From assembly GCF_025398035.1 (NCBI RefSeq), contig NZ_CP104558.1:124001-188000 (forward strand): a stretch of 64,000 bases of DNA, written 5' to 3'. The stretch comes from Rossellomorea vietnamensis. Lineage in GTDB: Bacteria > Bacillota > Bacilli > Bacillales > Bacillaceae_B. The notes beneath the pieces were generated by a model that ran no database searches, was not told the origin of the DNA, and saw only the letters and a list, made by a program, of their open reading frames with translations. Below are positions 1-7,548 of this stretch, in pieces; position 1 is the stretch's first letter, and each line of letters opens with the position of its first letter. The position numbers and the translations under genes were made by a program.

Positions 1-1038
1 GTGTTCACACCTGATCTTCAGGATAAAGGGGAGAATTATCCTAATGTGCACTCGTTCACGAGTTTTCCATTCTTTCTGTATCCTGAATGCCGGACGGCCA
101 TAGCAAATCCAAAGACAATCCGAAAGCAGCTAATGGATTTCTCTCCTACACTGATTCATGTTACCACGCCTCTGACGATGGGGCTTTATGGAATCCGTGG
201 AGCTAAGAAATTGGACCTCCCCCTTGTGGCCTCTTATCATACTCATTTTGATGTCTACTTGAATTATTACAAAATGATGTGGGCAGCCCCATTATTATGG
301 AAATATATGAAGTGGTTTTATTCACAGGCTGACCGCATCCTCGTCCCTTCTGAAGAAACGAGGATGCATCTTATGAATCAGGGCTTTACCGACTTGTCCA
401 TATGGGGGAGAGGGGTCGATTGTGCGACCTTTTCACCCAAGAAGCGAAACTCCTCCCTTAGGGAAAAATTCAAGATAGGTAAGAAATATATCCTTCTTTA
501 TGTAGGGAGGCTGGCACCAGAGAAAGACTTGGATACACTTGAAAAAACGATCAAACACCTTCCCGGGGAAGTGAAGGATCGAGTCCAATGGCTCATCGTC
601 GGCGATGGACCGCTAAAGAAAGAGCTCATGGATAAGACCCGGGGTGAAAATGTCATCTTTACAGGCTATCTGACAGGGGAAGAACTTGCAGAAACGTATG
701 CCTCCTCCGATTTGTTTGTCTTCCCTTCAGCTTCTGAAACATTTGGGAATGTCGTACTGGAGGCACTGGCATCAGGGTTGCCTGCCGTAGTCGCAGACAG
801 GGGAGGCGTGACGAATATCGTTGAGCATGATCATACGGGCAGGGTTGCAGAAGCTCATCAATATCAATCCTTCATCCACCATATCATCGAATCGCTGGAT
901 GAAAGCAGATTGACCTACATGAAACGAAAAGCACTCCAAATGGCTGAAAGACAATCCTGGGATGCCATCTTTGAAGGACTCATAACTGAATTCAGGGAAG
1001 TGAGCTCCTTCCATGGCCAAACACAGCGGTACGGTTGA
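1..1038 (+). CDS. Glycosyltransferase family 4 (GT-B fold), 5' truncated by window edge
   Basis: A retaining GT-B glycosyltransferase that would move a sugar from a nucleotide-sugar donor to a lipid or polysaccharide acceptor at the cytoplasmic face. The visible 345 residues contain the end of the N-terminal acceptor domain (SYHTHFDVYLNYY) and a full donor domain with YVGRLAPEKDLDTL, the loop VGDGPLKKEL and the nucleotide-sugar motif FPSASETFGNVVLEALASG, whose E-x7-E pattern is typical of GT4. The N-terminal beta strand and glycine-rich loop expected at the start (about 35-45 residues) are missing, so the GTG at base 1 is probably an internal valine. The acceptor is unknown; it resembles glycolipid mannosyl/glucosyltransferases. 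A hairpin terminator follows. Confidence 0.85.
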   Translation: MFTPDLQDKGENYPNVHSFTSFPFFLYPECRTAIANPKTIRKQLMDFSPTLIHVTTPLTMGLYGIRGAKKLDLPLVASYHTHFDVYLNYYKMMWAAPLLWKYMKWFYSQADRILVPSEETRMHLMNQGFTDLSIWGRGVDCATFSPKKRNSSLREKFKIGKKYILLYVGRLAPEKDLDTLEKTIKHLPGEVKDRVQWLIVGDGPLKKELMDKTRGENVIFTGYLTGEELAETYASSDLFVFPSASETFGNVVLEALASGLPAVVADRGGVTNIVEHDHTGRVAEAHQYQSFIHHIIESLDESRLTYMKRKALQMAERQSWDAIFEGLITEFREVSSFHGQTQRYG

Positions 1039-1046
1039 AAATATTC

Positions 1047-1075
1047 AAAAAGGATCCTCTCAGGGGATCCTTTTT
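1047..1075 (+). terminator. Rho-independent terminator after the glycosyltransferase
   Basis: An 11-bp perfect stem (AAAAAGGATCC / GGATCCTTTTT) with a 7-nt loop ends in five T residues, 9 nt after the stop codon. Confidence 0.85.
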
Positions 1076-1139
1076 CATGTGCTGATTCTATCTCCCTGGA
1101 CATGCTCATATGCTTTAGGGAGGGGAGGAGTGGATAAGG

Positions 1140-1595
1140 ATGGACCGGGGAGGAAAGGAATTTGGGGAGTGGACAGATCAGGCAACGGAGCAAATGCTCT
1201 ATAACCTGATTGAGAAGAAACAAAAATTTGATCGGGCGAAGGCCCTTCACCTATATACATTATGGGGGGCAATGTTTGCATCCTTCTTTTTTCTATATTA
1301 TTTGACGAAGTTCGTGTTAGACCCTTATTCTTACTCATTCGCTGCGATGTTCTCCAGCTTTGTATCAGATTCCATGCATTTATTCATGGCCCTTTTTCTG
1401 GTTGTGCTATTCGGAGCTGCCAAAATTCTATATGAAAAGAAGGAAAAGAAAGAAAAAGAATTTCATGCATTAAGATGCGAGATCATCGATCGCAGTAAAG
1501 ATTTATGGAAAGAAGAAGCGTGGAAAAAGAGGCATCATGTATATGATAAAATGAAGAAAGAATGGGATATCAATCTGTTCCATGGAAGTAAGTGA
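1140..1595 (+). CDS. ypbF: YpbF-like membrane protein (DUF2663)
   Basis: A 151-residue protein of unknown function. Two hydrophobic segments (about residues 41-62 and 75-98) are separated by a short loop, and a highly charged tail rich in Lys/Glu (KEKKEKEF, then WKKRHHVYDKMKKEW) follows, suggesting a membrane-anchored protein with a cytoplasmic coiled-coil. Length, topology and position near ypbG/ypbH/gudB match B. subtilis YpbF. The ATG is preceded by GGGGAGGAG at 9-nt spacing, which decides the start. It converges on the cotJ genes. Confidence 0.75.
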   Translation: MDRGGKEFGEWTDQATEQMLYNLIEKKQKFDRAKALHLYTLWGAMFASFFFLYYLTKFVLDPYSYSFAAMFSSFVSDSMHLFMALFLVVLFGAAKILYEKKEKKEKEFHALRCEIIDRSKDLWKEEAWKKRHHVYDKMKKEWDINLFHGSK

Positions 1596-1598
1596 AAA

Positions 1599-1624
1599 CC
1601 CAGTGCTTAAAGGGAAGCACTGGG
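1599..1624 (-). terminator. Hairpin between ypbF and cotJB, oriented for cotJAB
   Basis: A perfect 10-bp stem (CCCAGTGCTT / AAGCACTGGG). Read leftwards from cotJB it is followed by TTTT; read rightwards it has no T-run. It therefore looks like the cotJAB terminator. Confidence 0.7.
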
Positions 1625-1651
1625 AGTGGATGTGACAGACATCCACATCTC

Positions 1652-1912
1652 TTACACTTGCCATGGCCAGGGTGCTTCCTTCCAATCCCACGGGTAATTG
1701 GAGTAGCTGTACCCAAAATGGGTCAGTGGACCGAATTCCTTTTCAAATTTCTTTTTGATTTGTTTTCGGGTTTTGACATACATATTGTACTGTGAGATGG
1801 CCTCATGATCTTCCGGGTGGGTATCAAGGTACAGAGTGGGATCGACAATGACGAAATCGACCGCCTGCAGTTCTTCCAACACTTCATAATAATGGGCGGG
1901 AAGCTGTTTCAT
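1652..1912 (-). CDS. cotJB: Spore coat protein CotJB
   Basis: An 86-residue inner spore coat component. The family signature is clear: YYEVLEELQAVDFVIVD near the N terminus, then TLYLDTHPEDHEAISQYN and an aromatic C terminus (YPWDWKEAPWPWQV). The length is normal for the family. It starts 6 nt after the cotJA stop, so the two genes form one transcript. In other bacilli the cotJ operon is transcribed in the mother cell under sigma-E and ends with cotJC, a manganese-catalase-like protein. No cotJC follows here: a terminator lies 28 nt downstream and then comes convergent ypbF. Confidence 0.9.
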   Translation of the reverse strand: MKQLPAHYYEVLEELQAVDFVIVDPTLYLDTHPEDHEAISQYNMYVKTRKQIKKKFEKEFGPLTHFGYSYSNYPWDWKEAPWPWQV

Positions 1913-1918
1913 ATTGGA

Positions 1919-2140
1919 TCACTCTCCCTTCGCTTTTTCGTAGGGACTATAATACGGATCATAAAATACTTTCCACAATGTCCCTTTCTGCAATGCTTCT
2001 TTAGGGGTATATTGTTCTAAATTTGGTGGCTGAAACCCAAGATACAGGTTTGGGGGAGTCGAATATACCTTCCGTGTAATCGGCTTACACGGGTCATAGG
2101 GACTTATATACGGATAATATGCTTTATAGAATTCATGCAT
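1919..2140 (-). CDS. cotJA: Spore coat associated protein CotJA
   Basis: A 73-residue Tyr/Pro-rich coat protein (MHEFYKAYYPYISPYDPCKP, later FQPPNLEQYTPKEAL and LWKVFYDPYYSPYE), typical of CotJA. The start at 2140 is fixed by AAAGGAGG seven bases upstream; a longer reading frame begins at 2221 but has no Shine-Dalgarno. First gene of a two-gene unit with cotJB. Its promoter must lie in 2141-2290, shared with the divergent CBS-domain gene; no certain sigma-E box could be assigned. Confidence 0.88.
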   Translation of the reverse strand: MHEFYKAYYPYISPYDPCKPITRKVYSTPPNLYLGFQPPNLEQYTPKEALQKGTLWKVFYDPYYSPYEKAKGE

Positions 2141-2291
2141 ACCAATTCCTCCTTTAAATGAATTCCTTCGTAACAACATATGATTGGCTGAATGGGAACA
2201 TGTTAATTTATATAAATTCATAAGAATGAAGGGAAATACAAGGGAAATGTTGAATACTTAAGGTGTAGGAAATTAATGATGAGGTGGTCAA

Positions 2292-2927
2292 ATGTTTGTT
2301 AAAAATGCCATGATACCGAAACACAAATGCTATGTGGTGGATGTGAACGATTCAGTTGAAAAGACGCTGACGGTGCTCGAACACCATAAAATCGACGGGG
2401 TACCTGTCCTTTCGAATGAAGAATATAAAGGCGTAGCGACCCGTTACAATATCTATCAAAGCTTCTTCCTTTCCGGAATGGACAAGGAATCCTTTCTCAA
2501 AGAGAAAAAGGTCAGTGATATCATCACGGATTCGGACAAATATATAACCGAAAAGGATGTATTTGAAAATGCATTGATCGAATTAAAGGATTCGCCGATC
2601 CTCCCGGTGGTGGCCGAAAATAATAAGTTCCTGGGACTTGTTACACGCTTTGACGTCCTGGATCAATTCAGGAGTGCATTCGGCATGGACCAGAAAGGAG
2701 TCCGCATCGCTTTCTCTTCTGTAGAAACGGAAGGGCGGATCGCGAGGCTCGGTGACATCATCCAACAATATTCAGAATCAGTGATATCCCTTGTAACATT
2801 CGATGAATCGGATAAATTATTACGCCGAATTGTCCTGAAGGTGGAAAAGAAGGACAATATGGATAAATTCCTTCATAAGTTAGAGAAATCAGGATTCCGG
2901 ATTCTCGATATCCATGAAGACGAATAA
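2292..2927 (+). CDS. CBS-pair plus ACT-like regulatory protein (AcuB-type architecture)
   Basis: A 211-residue cytosolic protein with two CBS motifs (about residues 7-60 and 72-130; GVPVL...GVATR and SPILPVV...GLVTRFDVL) followed by a C-terminal ACT-like domain (about 140-211). CBS pairs bind adenosine nucleotides, and in some Firmicutes c-di-AMP. The domain order matches B. subtilis AcuB, but no acu genes are nearby and orthology is not claimed. The start follows GAGGTGG. It lies divergent to cotJA and is followed by a terminator hairpin. A nucleotide-sensing role is inference; the partner is unknown. Confidence 0.7.
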   Translation: MFVKNAMIPKHKCYVVDVNDSVEKTLTVLEHHKIDGVPVLSNEEYKGVATRYNIYQSFFLSGMDKESFLKEKKVSDIITDSDKYITEKDVFENALIELKDSPILPVVAENNKFLGLVTRFDVLDQFRSAFGMDQKGVRIAFSSVETEGRIARLGDIIQQYSESVISLVTFDESDKLLRRIVLKVEKKDNMDKFLHKLEKSGFRILDIHEDE

Positions 2928-2950
2928 TTGAATAAATCCCTGTATGAAAC

Positions 2951-2988
2951 AAAATCCCCCTCATAAGATTTATGGGAGGGATTTTTTT
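2951..2988 (+). terminator. Terminator hairpin overlapping the next gene's ribosome binding site
   Basis: A 16-bp stem (2951-2966 with 2970-2985, one mismatch and one G-U pair) is followed by a run of T residues. The 3' arm contains GGGAGGG, which is also the only Shine-Dalgarno for the gene starting at 2987. Confidence 0.75.
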
Positions 2989-3370
2989 GATCAATCATTT
3001 CATGAAACTGATAATGACGTTTCTTTTGGGGTATCTATTCATTACATGGTTTCCAGTACCCGAACGATTTGCAAATCCGGAATTCATTGTGGAGATGGTT
3101 CTCAATCCAGTACAGTTCTTCGCTGCGTCCATTGCTTTTATGATCGGGATCATGGTCCAGGTGAATGTGCTGAGGGCTGAATTCTATTCTGTCCTTCAAT
3201 TATGGAATGGAAAACTACATAAAGAATCGATCCTCATTCCATTTCACTTAGCGGTGATCTACGTACTGAGCGGGTATGGCATATGGCAAACCATGATTTT
3301 TTCCTGTTCAGCCATTTTTTATGGTATCATTTCAATAGATTTTCGCCGTCAAGGAGGCCACAATGCTTGA
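2987..3370 (+). CDS. Small integral membrane protein, family not recognised
   Basis: 127 residues with three or four hydrophobic segments (roughly residues 3-22, 36-60, 83-100 and 101-118), including FFAASIAFMIGIMVQVNVLRAEFYS. The short charged stretch between segments (LWNGKLHKES) is probably cytosolic. I chose the TTG at 2987 because GGGAGGG lies 6-7 nt before it; an ATG at 2972 has no ribosome site. The last 8 bp overlap ypbG, so the two are probably co-translated. Function unknown. The preceding terminator hairpin covers its translation start. Confidence 0.6.
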   Translation: MINHFMKLIMTFLLGYLFITWFPVPERFANPEFIVEMVLNPVQFFAASIAFMIGIMVQVNVLRAEFYSVLQLWNGKLHKESILIPFHLAVIYVLSGYGIWQTMIFSCSAIFYGIISIDFRRQGGHNA

Positions 3371-4127
3371 ATTTAGTATGATTTTATTGGCAGGGGGAGC
3401 AAGCCTCCTCTTTTATATGGTATATGAAGCCCGACGTAGCGTCGTAAAGATTGAAGAGGTTAAGCTGCCGCACTATCCCCGACAGATGAATCCCGTATCC
3501 CTTTTTTTTATTTCTGATATACATAAACGGGAAATTTCAAATGAAATCATCGAAGACGTGCAAGGGAAAACGGATCTTGTCATCATCGGCGGGGACCTGT
3601 TGGAAAAAGGAGTGCCTTTTTCCAGGGTCGAACGAAATCTTGACAAACTCCTGACGTTGGGGAACGTTTATTTCGTATGGGGAAACAATGATTATGAAGT
3701 GAATACGAGCAGGTTAAAACAGATATTCAAGAAAAAAGGAATCATTGAAATCGTCAATTCTTCAGTGAAGGTAAAGATTCATAACGGGGTCTTGAACTTG
3801 ATAGGGGTGGATGACGCAAGTACCCAACGGGCAAATTATGAGGCTTCACTTGAAGGGGTACACCCTGATGAATTCAATCTTTTAATCAGTCATGATCCAA
3901 GACTTGTGAATCAAGTTCAGAAAGAAGACGGAATCGATTTCATGCTAAGCGGACATACACACGGGGGGCAGATTCGTCTGTTCGGTTGGGGAATGTATAA
4001 AAAAGGAAGACTTGAAACTCTCCCGGAGACCACCCTATTAGTAAGCAATGGCTACGGGACCACCGCTATTCCTTTGCGGCTGGGTGCCCCGGCCGAAACC
4101 CACTTGGTGATGATAGATAAGGGTTAA
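3363..4127 (+). CDS. ypbG: Metallophosphoesterase YpbG
   Basis: A 254-residue calcineurin-like phosphoesterase anchored by one N-terminal membrane segment (residues 4-21). The metal-binding motifs are in order: SDIH (D52, H54), GGDLL (D78), GNND (N108), ISHDP (H177) and SGHTHGG (H198, H200). The usual GNH[DE] motif reads GNND, so the histidine that acts as general acid in many family members is Asn109. The substrate is unknown. The start follows AAGGAGG and overlaps the upstream gene by 8 bp. Its position before ypbH and gudB matches B. subtilis ypbG, although here the carH-like gene is inserted between. Confidence 0.85.
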   Translation: MLEFSMILLAGGASLLFYMVYEARRSVVKIEEVKLPHYPRQMNPVSLFFISDIHKREISNEIIEDVQGKTDLVIIGGDLLEKGVPFSRVERNLDKLLTLGNVYFVWGNNDYEVNTSRLKQIFKKKGIIEIVNSSVKVKIHNGVLNLIGVDDASTQRANYEASLEGVHPDEFNLLISHDPRLVNQVQKEDGIDFMLSGHTHGGQIRLFGWGMYKKGRLETLPETTLLVSNGYGTTAIPLRLGAPAETHLVMIDKG

Positions 4128-4129
4128 AA

Positions 4130-4173
4130 TGAACAAATGTTATTCATTACCTATACAAATTTTACACAATGAT
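4130..4173 (+). promoter_or_regulatory. Four 11-bp direct repeats, candidate CarH/LitR operator
   Basis: Four consecutive 11-mers start at 4130, 4141, 4152 and 4163: TGAACAAATGT, TATTCATTACC, TATACAAATTT and TACACAATGAT. T at position 1 and CA at positions 5-6 are invariant. Thermus CarH is known to bind tandem 11-bp repeats that overlap the -35 box of its target. Here the last repeats cover the -35 box of the carH-like gene, which suggests autorepression in the dark. Confidence 0.6.
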
Positions 4174-4190
4174 GTTTCTCGGGTTATAAT
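4161..4190 (+). promoter_or_regulatory. Sigma-A promoter of the carH-like gene
   Basis: TTTACA (4161-4166), an 18-bp spacer and a perfect TATAAT (4185-4190), about 35 bp upstream of the ATG. The -35 box lies inside the 11-bp repeat array. Confidence 0.75.
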
Positions 4191-4224
4191 TTTAGAGAGA
4201 TGAGAAATACTTGGGGGACTATTT

Positions 4225-5136
4225 ATGAGCAATGATAAGAAGTTGGAAGGCAAATACAATATTAAGGCTGTGTCTACCATTTTAGGGATTCAACCGGGAA
4301 CATTGAGGGCATGGGAGAGAAGATACCAGATCATTGCTCCTGTGCGGAATGAATCCGGGCACCGTTTGTATACCGAACAACACTTAAATATATTGAAATG
4401 GCTGGTTGAAAAGGTCGATCAAGGCTTTACCATCAGCCAGGCCGTTGCGTTACTGGACAAACAGGAACTGGAAGAGAATGAAATCACATCCTCTGAACAA
4501 AAGGATCGCACCCAGACGATTTCCGATGATCTCTTGAAGGCTTTATTGAGTTTTGATGAAACGAAGGCCCATGAATTGATCAACCAGTCGTTTTCGGTGT
4601 ATACCATCGACAAGGTGGTCATCGACATTCTCGGCAGCCTCCTGGTCAGGATCGGTGATTTATGGGAAAACGATGAAATCACGACGGCCCATGAGCATTT
4701 TGCCACTTCCATCCTCAGGTCCCGTATCGGTATCATCATGCATTCATTCCCTCATAACGGGATATTACCCAAGGTAGTGGCTGTCTGCGGCCCTGGAGAA
4801 TGGCATGAATTGGGATTGTTGATCTTCACCCTTTACGTACGAAGGAAGGGGTTTGAAGTCATCTACCTGGGATCGAGCATAAAAGAGAATGATATTGAGG
4901 TCGTATTGGATGAAGTGGATCCAAAGTTTTTATTCTTCTCGTGCACACTGTTTGAAAATGTTGATAACCTCCTTTCACTCGTTACATCCTTAAAGAACGA
5001 GCGGAAGGATCTCGTAATCGGAATGGGCGGTTTCGCCGTCGATCATCTGCCCAAAGACGTAAAAGCAGAATTTGATGAACACATCGTGGGACAATCCAAA
5101 TCCGAATGGGAACATTGGCTCAAAAGTAAATTATAA
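4225..5136 (+). CDS. CarH/LitR-type MerR-family, cobalamin-binding light-sensing repressor
   Basis: A 303-residue regulator with a MerR-type winged helix (residues 11-78; GIQPGTLRAWERRYQ, SGHRLYT), a four-helix B12-binding cap (about 98-178) and a Rossmann-type B12 domain (183-300). The cap holds the CarH/LitR signature W-x9-EH (W147, E157, H158) and the Rossmann domain holds E-x-H-x2-G (E192, H194, G197), with H194 as predicted lower cobalt ligand. Such proteins bind adenosylcobalamin in the dark, tetramerise on DNA and release it on illumination. The position matching Thermus His132, just after the Trp, is Glu148, so the light-state ligand may differ. It sits behind its own promoter between ypbG and ypbH. 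Family assignment is strong; targets beyond itself are unknown. Confidence 0.85.
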   Translation: MSNDKKLEGKYNIKAVSTILGIQPGTLRAWERRYQIIAPVRNESGHRLYTEQHLNILKWLVEKVDQGFTISQAVALLDKQELEENEITSSEQKDRTQTISDDLLKALLSFDETKAHELINQSFSVYTIDKVVIDILGSLLVRIGDLWENDEITTAHEHFATSILRSRIGIIMHSFPHNGILPKVVAVCGPGEWHELGLLIFTLYVRRKGFEVIYLGSSIKENDIEVVLDEVDPKFLFFSCTLFENVDNLLSLVTSLKNERKDLVIGMGGFAVDHLPKDVKAEFDEHIVGQSKSEWEHWLKSKL

Positions 5137-5204
5137 GAGCATGCACTGTTTTTTGCCCCTTACATAGTATGATGATAAATCGTCACACTCTAGGGGGTAC
5201 GAAG

Positions 5205-5789
5205 ATGAAGCTCGAAAGAATTTCGGACAATAAAATAAAATTTTCCATTAGTGTAGAAGAGTTGGAACAAAAAGGGTTATTTGAACAGGACCAATGGAAA
5301 GATTCCTATATGTGGCATGATCTGTTCGAAGACATGTTAGATGAAGTACAAGGGAAATTCGGCATCGAAACACAAATGGAAATCACAGTGGAGATTGAAT
5401 CATTTGATGACCAGGAAATCTGTCTGATCCTCACGTTGGAGTCAGAGGATGACTTTTCCGACTGGGAAGAAGGTACCGAAATGATGAAATCCATGAACGA
5501 TCACGATGTTCTCGTGTATTTCAATGATTTCGAGGACTTACTCAACCTTCTCAAACGGATCAATGAGATGGGAAAGCTGAGCCATTCCCTCATTCAATTC
5601 AGTATTTTTTACTATGAAAAAAAGTATTACGTACTTATAGAGAATTTGCTTGAGGGCGACAGTTTCGTCCTTGAAGCGATTGGCGCCGAATATGGTCAAC
5701 ACTCGACGATCACAAAGCATATCCTGATGGAATATGGCCGAGTTGTGTTACTTAGGGATTCCATTAAAAAGATATTACATTATTTTTGA
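5205..5789 (+). CDS. ypbH: MecA paralogue YpbH, ClpC adaptor
   Basis: 194 residues with the MecA layout: an N-terminal substrate-binding domain (MKLERISDNKIKFSIS...), an acidic linker (ESEDDFSDWEEGTEMM) and a C-terminal ClpC-binding domain (DFEDLLNLLKRINEMG ... YYEKKYYVLIEN). MecA and YpbH recruit substrates to the ClpCP protease. The start at 5205 follows TAGGGGGTAC; the frame extends to 5169 without a ribosome site. The position immediately before gudB matches B. subtilis ypbH. Specific substrates cannot be read from sequence. Confidence 0.85.
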   Translation: MKLERISDNKIKFSISVEELEQKGLFEQDQWKDSYMWHDLFEDMLDEVQGKFGIETQMEITVEIESFDDQEICLILTLESEDDFSDWEEGTEMMKSMNDHDVLVYFNDFEDLLNLLKRINEMGKLSHSLIQFSIFYYEKKYYVLIENLLEGDSFVLEAIGAEYGQHSTITKHILMEYGRVVLLRDSIKKILHYF

Positions 5790-5867
5790 CTCGTTGATCC
5801 TGGTATTGAATTTTTACCCCCTTTGAATATATATTTTATGTTTGATCTTATAAGAAAATCGTCTTTT

Positions 5868-5898
5868 GCACTCTCAGGGTCTCCTGGGGGTGCTTTTT
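5868..5898 (+). terminator. Terminator after ypbH
   Basis: An 11-bp stem (GCACTCTCAGG / CCTGGGGGTGC, two G-U pairs), a 4-nt loop and five T residues. Confidence 0.8.
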
Positions 5899-5917
5899 AG
5901 AGATTCTTATTCTAAAA

Positions 5918-5931
5918 TGATAGCGTTTTCA
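5918..5931 (+). promoter_or_regulatory. Candidate CcpA-binding cre site upstream of gudB
   Basis: TGATAGCGTTTTCA fits the catabolite-responsive element consensus TGWAANCGNTNWCA at all positions but one. It lies about 45 bp upstream of the gudB -35 box, a position more usual for activation than for roadblock repression. Confidence 0.5.
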
Positions 5932-5960
5932 AAAAAATATCCTATATTGAATTTTCCTTC

Positions 5961-5989
5961 TTTGCAAGTGGAAATCAAACGTGTATACT
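5961..5989 (+). promoter_or_regulatory. Sigma-A promoter of gudB
   Basis: TTTGCA (5961-5966) or TTGCAA one base on, a 16-17 bp spacer, and TATACT (5984-5989), followed by a 55-nt leader. Confidence 0.65.
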
Positions 5990-6049
5990 ATGTCATGAAA
6001 GCGGACGAGGATCTGCTAAACAGTGAAGGATACTGGGAGGTTTACATAC

Positions 6050-7327
6050 ATGGTAGCCGAAAAGGGGAAAGAAAATCATCAAAGTTCAGAACAGCATGAT
6101 GTGCTGAAATCTACACAAACGGTTATTCATCTTGCACTCGATAAATTAGGGTATTCAGAAGAAGTGTATGAATTATTAAAAGAACCCATTCGTATGTTAA
6201 CGGTTAAAATACCAGTCCGGATGGACGATGGAAAAGTAAAGGTTTTCACGGGCTATCGTGCCCAGCATAATGATGCGGTCGGACCGACAAAGGGCGGTAT
6301 CCGCTTTCATCCGAACGTTTCGGAGAAGGAAGTTAAAGCGCTTTCCATTTGGATGAGCTTGAAATGCGGAATTGTCGATCTTCCCTATGGGGGAGGTAAA
6401 GGCGGAATCATCTGTGATCCCCGGGATATGTCATTCAGGGAGTTAGAGCGATTAAGCCGTGGATATGTGCGTGCCATCAGCCAAATTGTCGGACCTTCTA
6501 AAGATATTCCGGCCCCGGATGTATTCACCAATTCTCAAATCATGGCGTGGATGATGGATGAATACAGTCGCATTGATGAATACAATTCTCCAGGATTCAT
6601 TACCGGGAAACCACTGGTGCTGGGAGGGTCCCACGGCCGTGAAACGGCCACTGCCAAAGGGGTGACAATTTGTATCCACGAAGCGGCGAAGAAAAAGGGG
6701 ATCAAACTTGAAGGGGCACGGGTGGTCGTTCAGGGGTTCGGGAATGCCGGAAGCTTCCTTGCCAAATTCATGCATGATGCCGGTGCGAAGGTGATCGGCA
6801 TATCCGATGCCTACGGCGGCCTGCACGATGAGGACGGCTTGGACATCGACTATCTGCTGGACAGACGCGACAGCTTTGGAACGGTCACGAAATTGTTCAA
6901 TAATACGATTACAAATGAAGAACTGCTGGAGCTGGATTGTGATATTCTAGTGCCTGCTGCCATCGAAAATCAAATCACGGATAAGAATGCCCACAATATC
7001 AGGGCAAGCATCGTCGTCGAAGCTGCCAACGGCCCGACGACACTGGATGCAACGAAGATCTTGACGGAACGAGGTATCCTATTGGTACCGGATGTGTTAG
7101 CATCCTCAGGTGGCGTAACGGTTTCGTATTTCGAGTGGGTCCAGAATAATCAAGGGTATTACTGGACAGAAGAAGAAGTGGAAGAGAAACTGGAAAAGAT
7201 CCTTGTCAACTCTTTTAATAATGTGTATGAAACGTCACAAACTAGAAGAGTGGATATGAGGCTCGCAGCCTATATGGTCGGGGTAAGGAAAATGGCGGAA
7301 GCCTGCAGGTTCAGAGGGTGGATTTAG
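6050..7327 (+). CDS. gudB: NAD-specific glutamate dehydrogenase
   Basis: Oxidative deamination of glutamate to 2-oxoglutarate in the cytosol. 425 residues with [13 protein letters not shown], the catalytic-lysine region [14 protein letters not shown] and the dinucleotide-binding loop VQGFGNAGS. The start at 6050 follows GGGAGG with 9-nt spacing; 27 bases of extra frame upstream lack a ribosome site. In B. subtilis 168 gudB is inactivated by a 9-bp direct duplication just after the NVSEKEVKA region. Here that region reads [14 protein letters not shown] with no duplication, so the enzyme should be active. It is monocistronic with its own promoter, a candidate cre site and a strong terminator. 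Confidence 0.93.
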   Translation: MVAEKGKENHQSSEQHDVLKSTQTVIHLALDKLGYSEEVYELLKEPIRMLTVKIPVRMDDGKVKVFTGYRAQHNDAVGPTKGGIRFHPNVSEKEVKALSIWMSLKCGIVDLPYGGGKGGIICDPRDMSFRELERLSRGYVRAISQIVGPSKDIPAPDVFTNSQIMAWMMDEYSRIDEYNSPGFITGKPLVLGGSHGRETATAKGVTICIHEAAKKKGIKLEGARVVVQGFGNAGSFLAKFMHDAGAKVIGISDAYGGLHDEDGLDIDYLLDRRDSFGTVTKLFNNTITNEELLELDCDILVPAAIENQITDKNAHNIRASIVVEAANGPTTLDATKILTERGILLVPDVLASSGGVTVSYFEWVQNNQGYYWTEEEVEEKLEKILVNSFNNVYETSQTRRVDMRLAAYMVGVRKMAEACRFRGWI

Positions 7328-7336
7328 CGATATACT

Positions 7337-7370
7337 AAAAGGGTGGGGGCAAGAAACCCCACCCTTTTTT
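7337..7370 (+). terminator. Terminator after gudB
   Basis: Stem AAAAGGGTGGGG / CCCCACCCTTTT with an 8-nt loop and a run of six T residues. Confidence 0.9.
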
Positions 7371-7548
7371 CTATTGGGATCATATCAATGCAGCCCATCC
7401 TATAAGTGTGGATCCCGGGAGACCGAGGGCTCCTTTTTGACCTGGACGCAATCTTATTCCATAATAACTGAGTAAAGACTTTTTAATAATCTGAAGTGTA
7501 CGGATGAACTTGATCATTCAGATAGAGGAATTGAAGGAGTGTCTGAAT

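Noticed and set aside
1013-1204. 63-codon frame spanning the first terminator
   Set aside because: Crosses the glycosyltransferase stop and its terminator and overlaps the ypbF start; no protein features.
5866-6099. 77-codon frame upstream of gudB
   Set aside because: It covers the ypbH terminator, the candidate cre site, the gudB promoter and the gudB start in another frame; no ribosome site.
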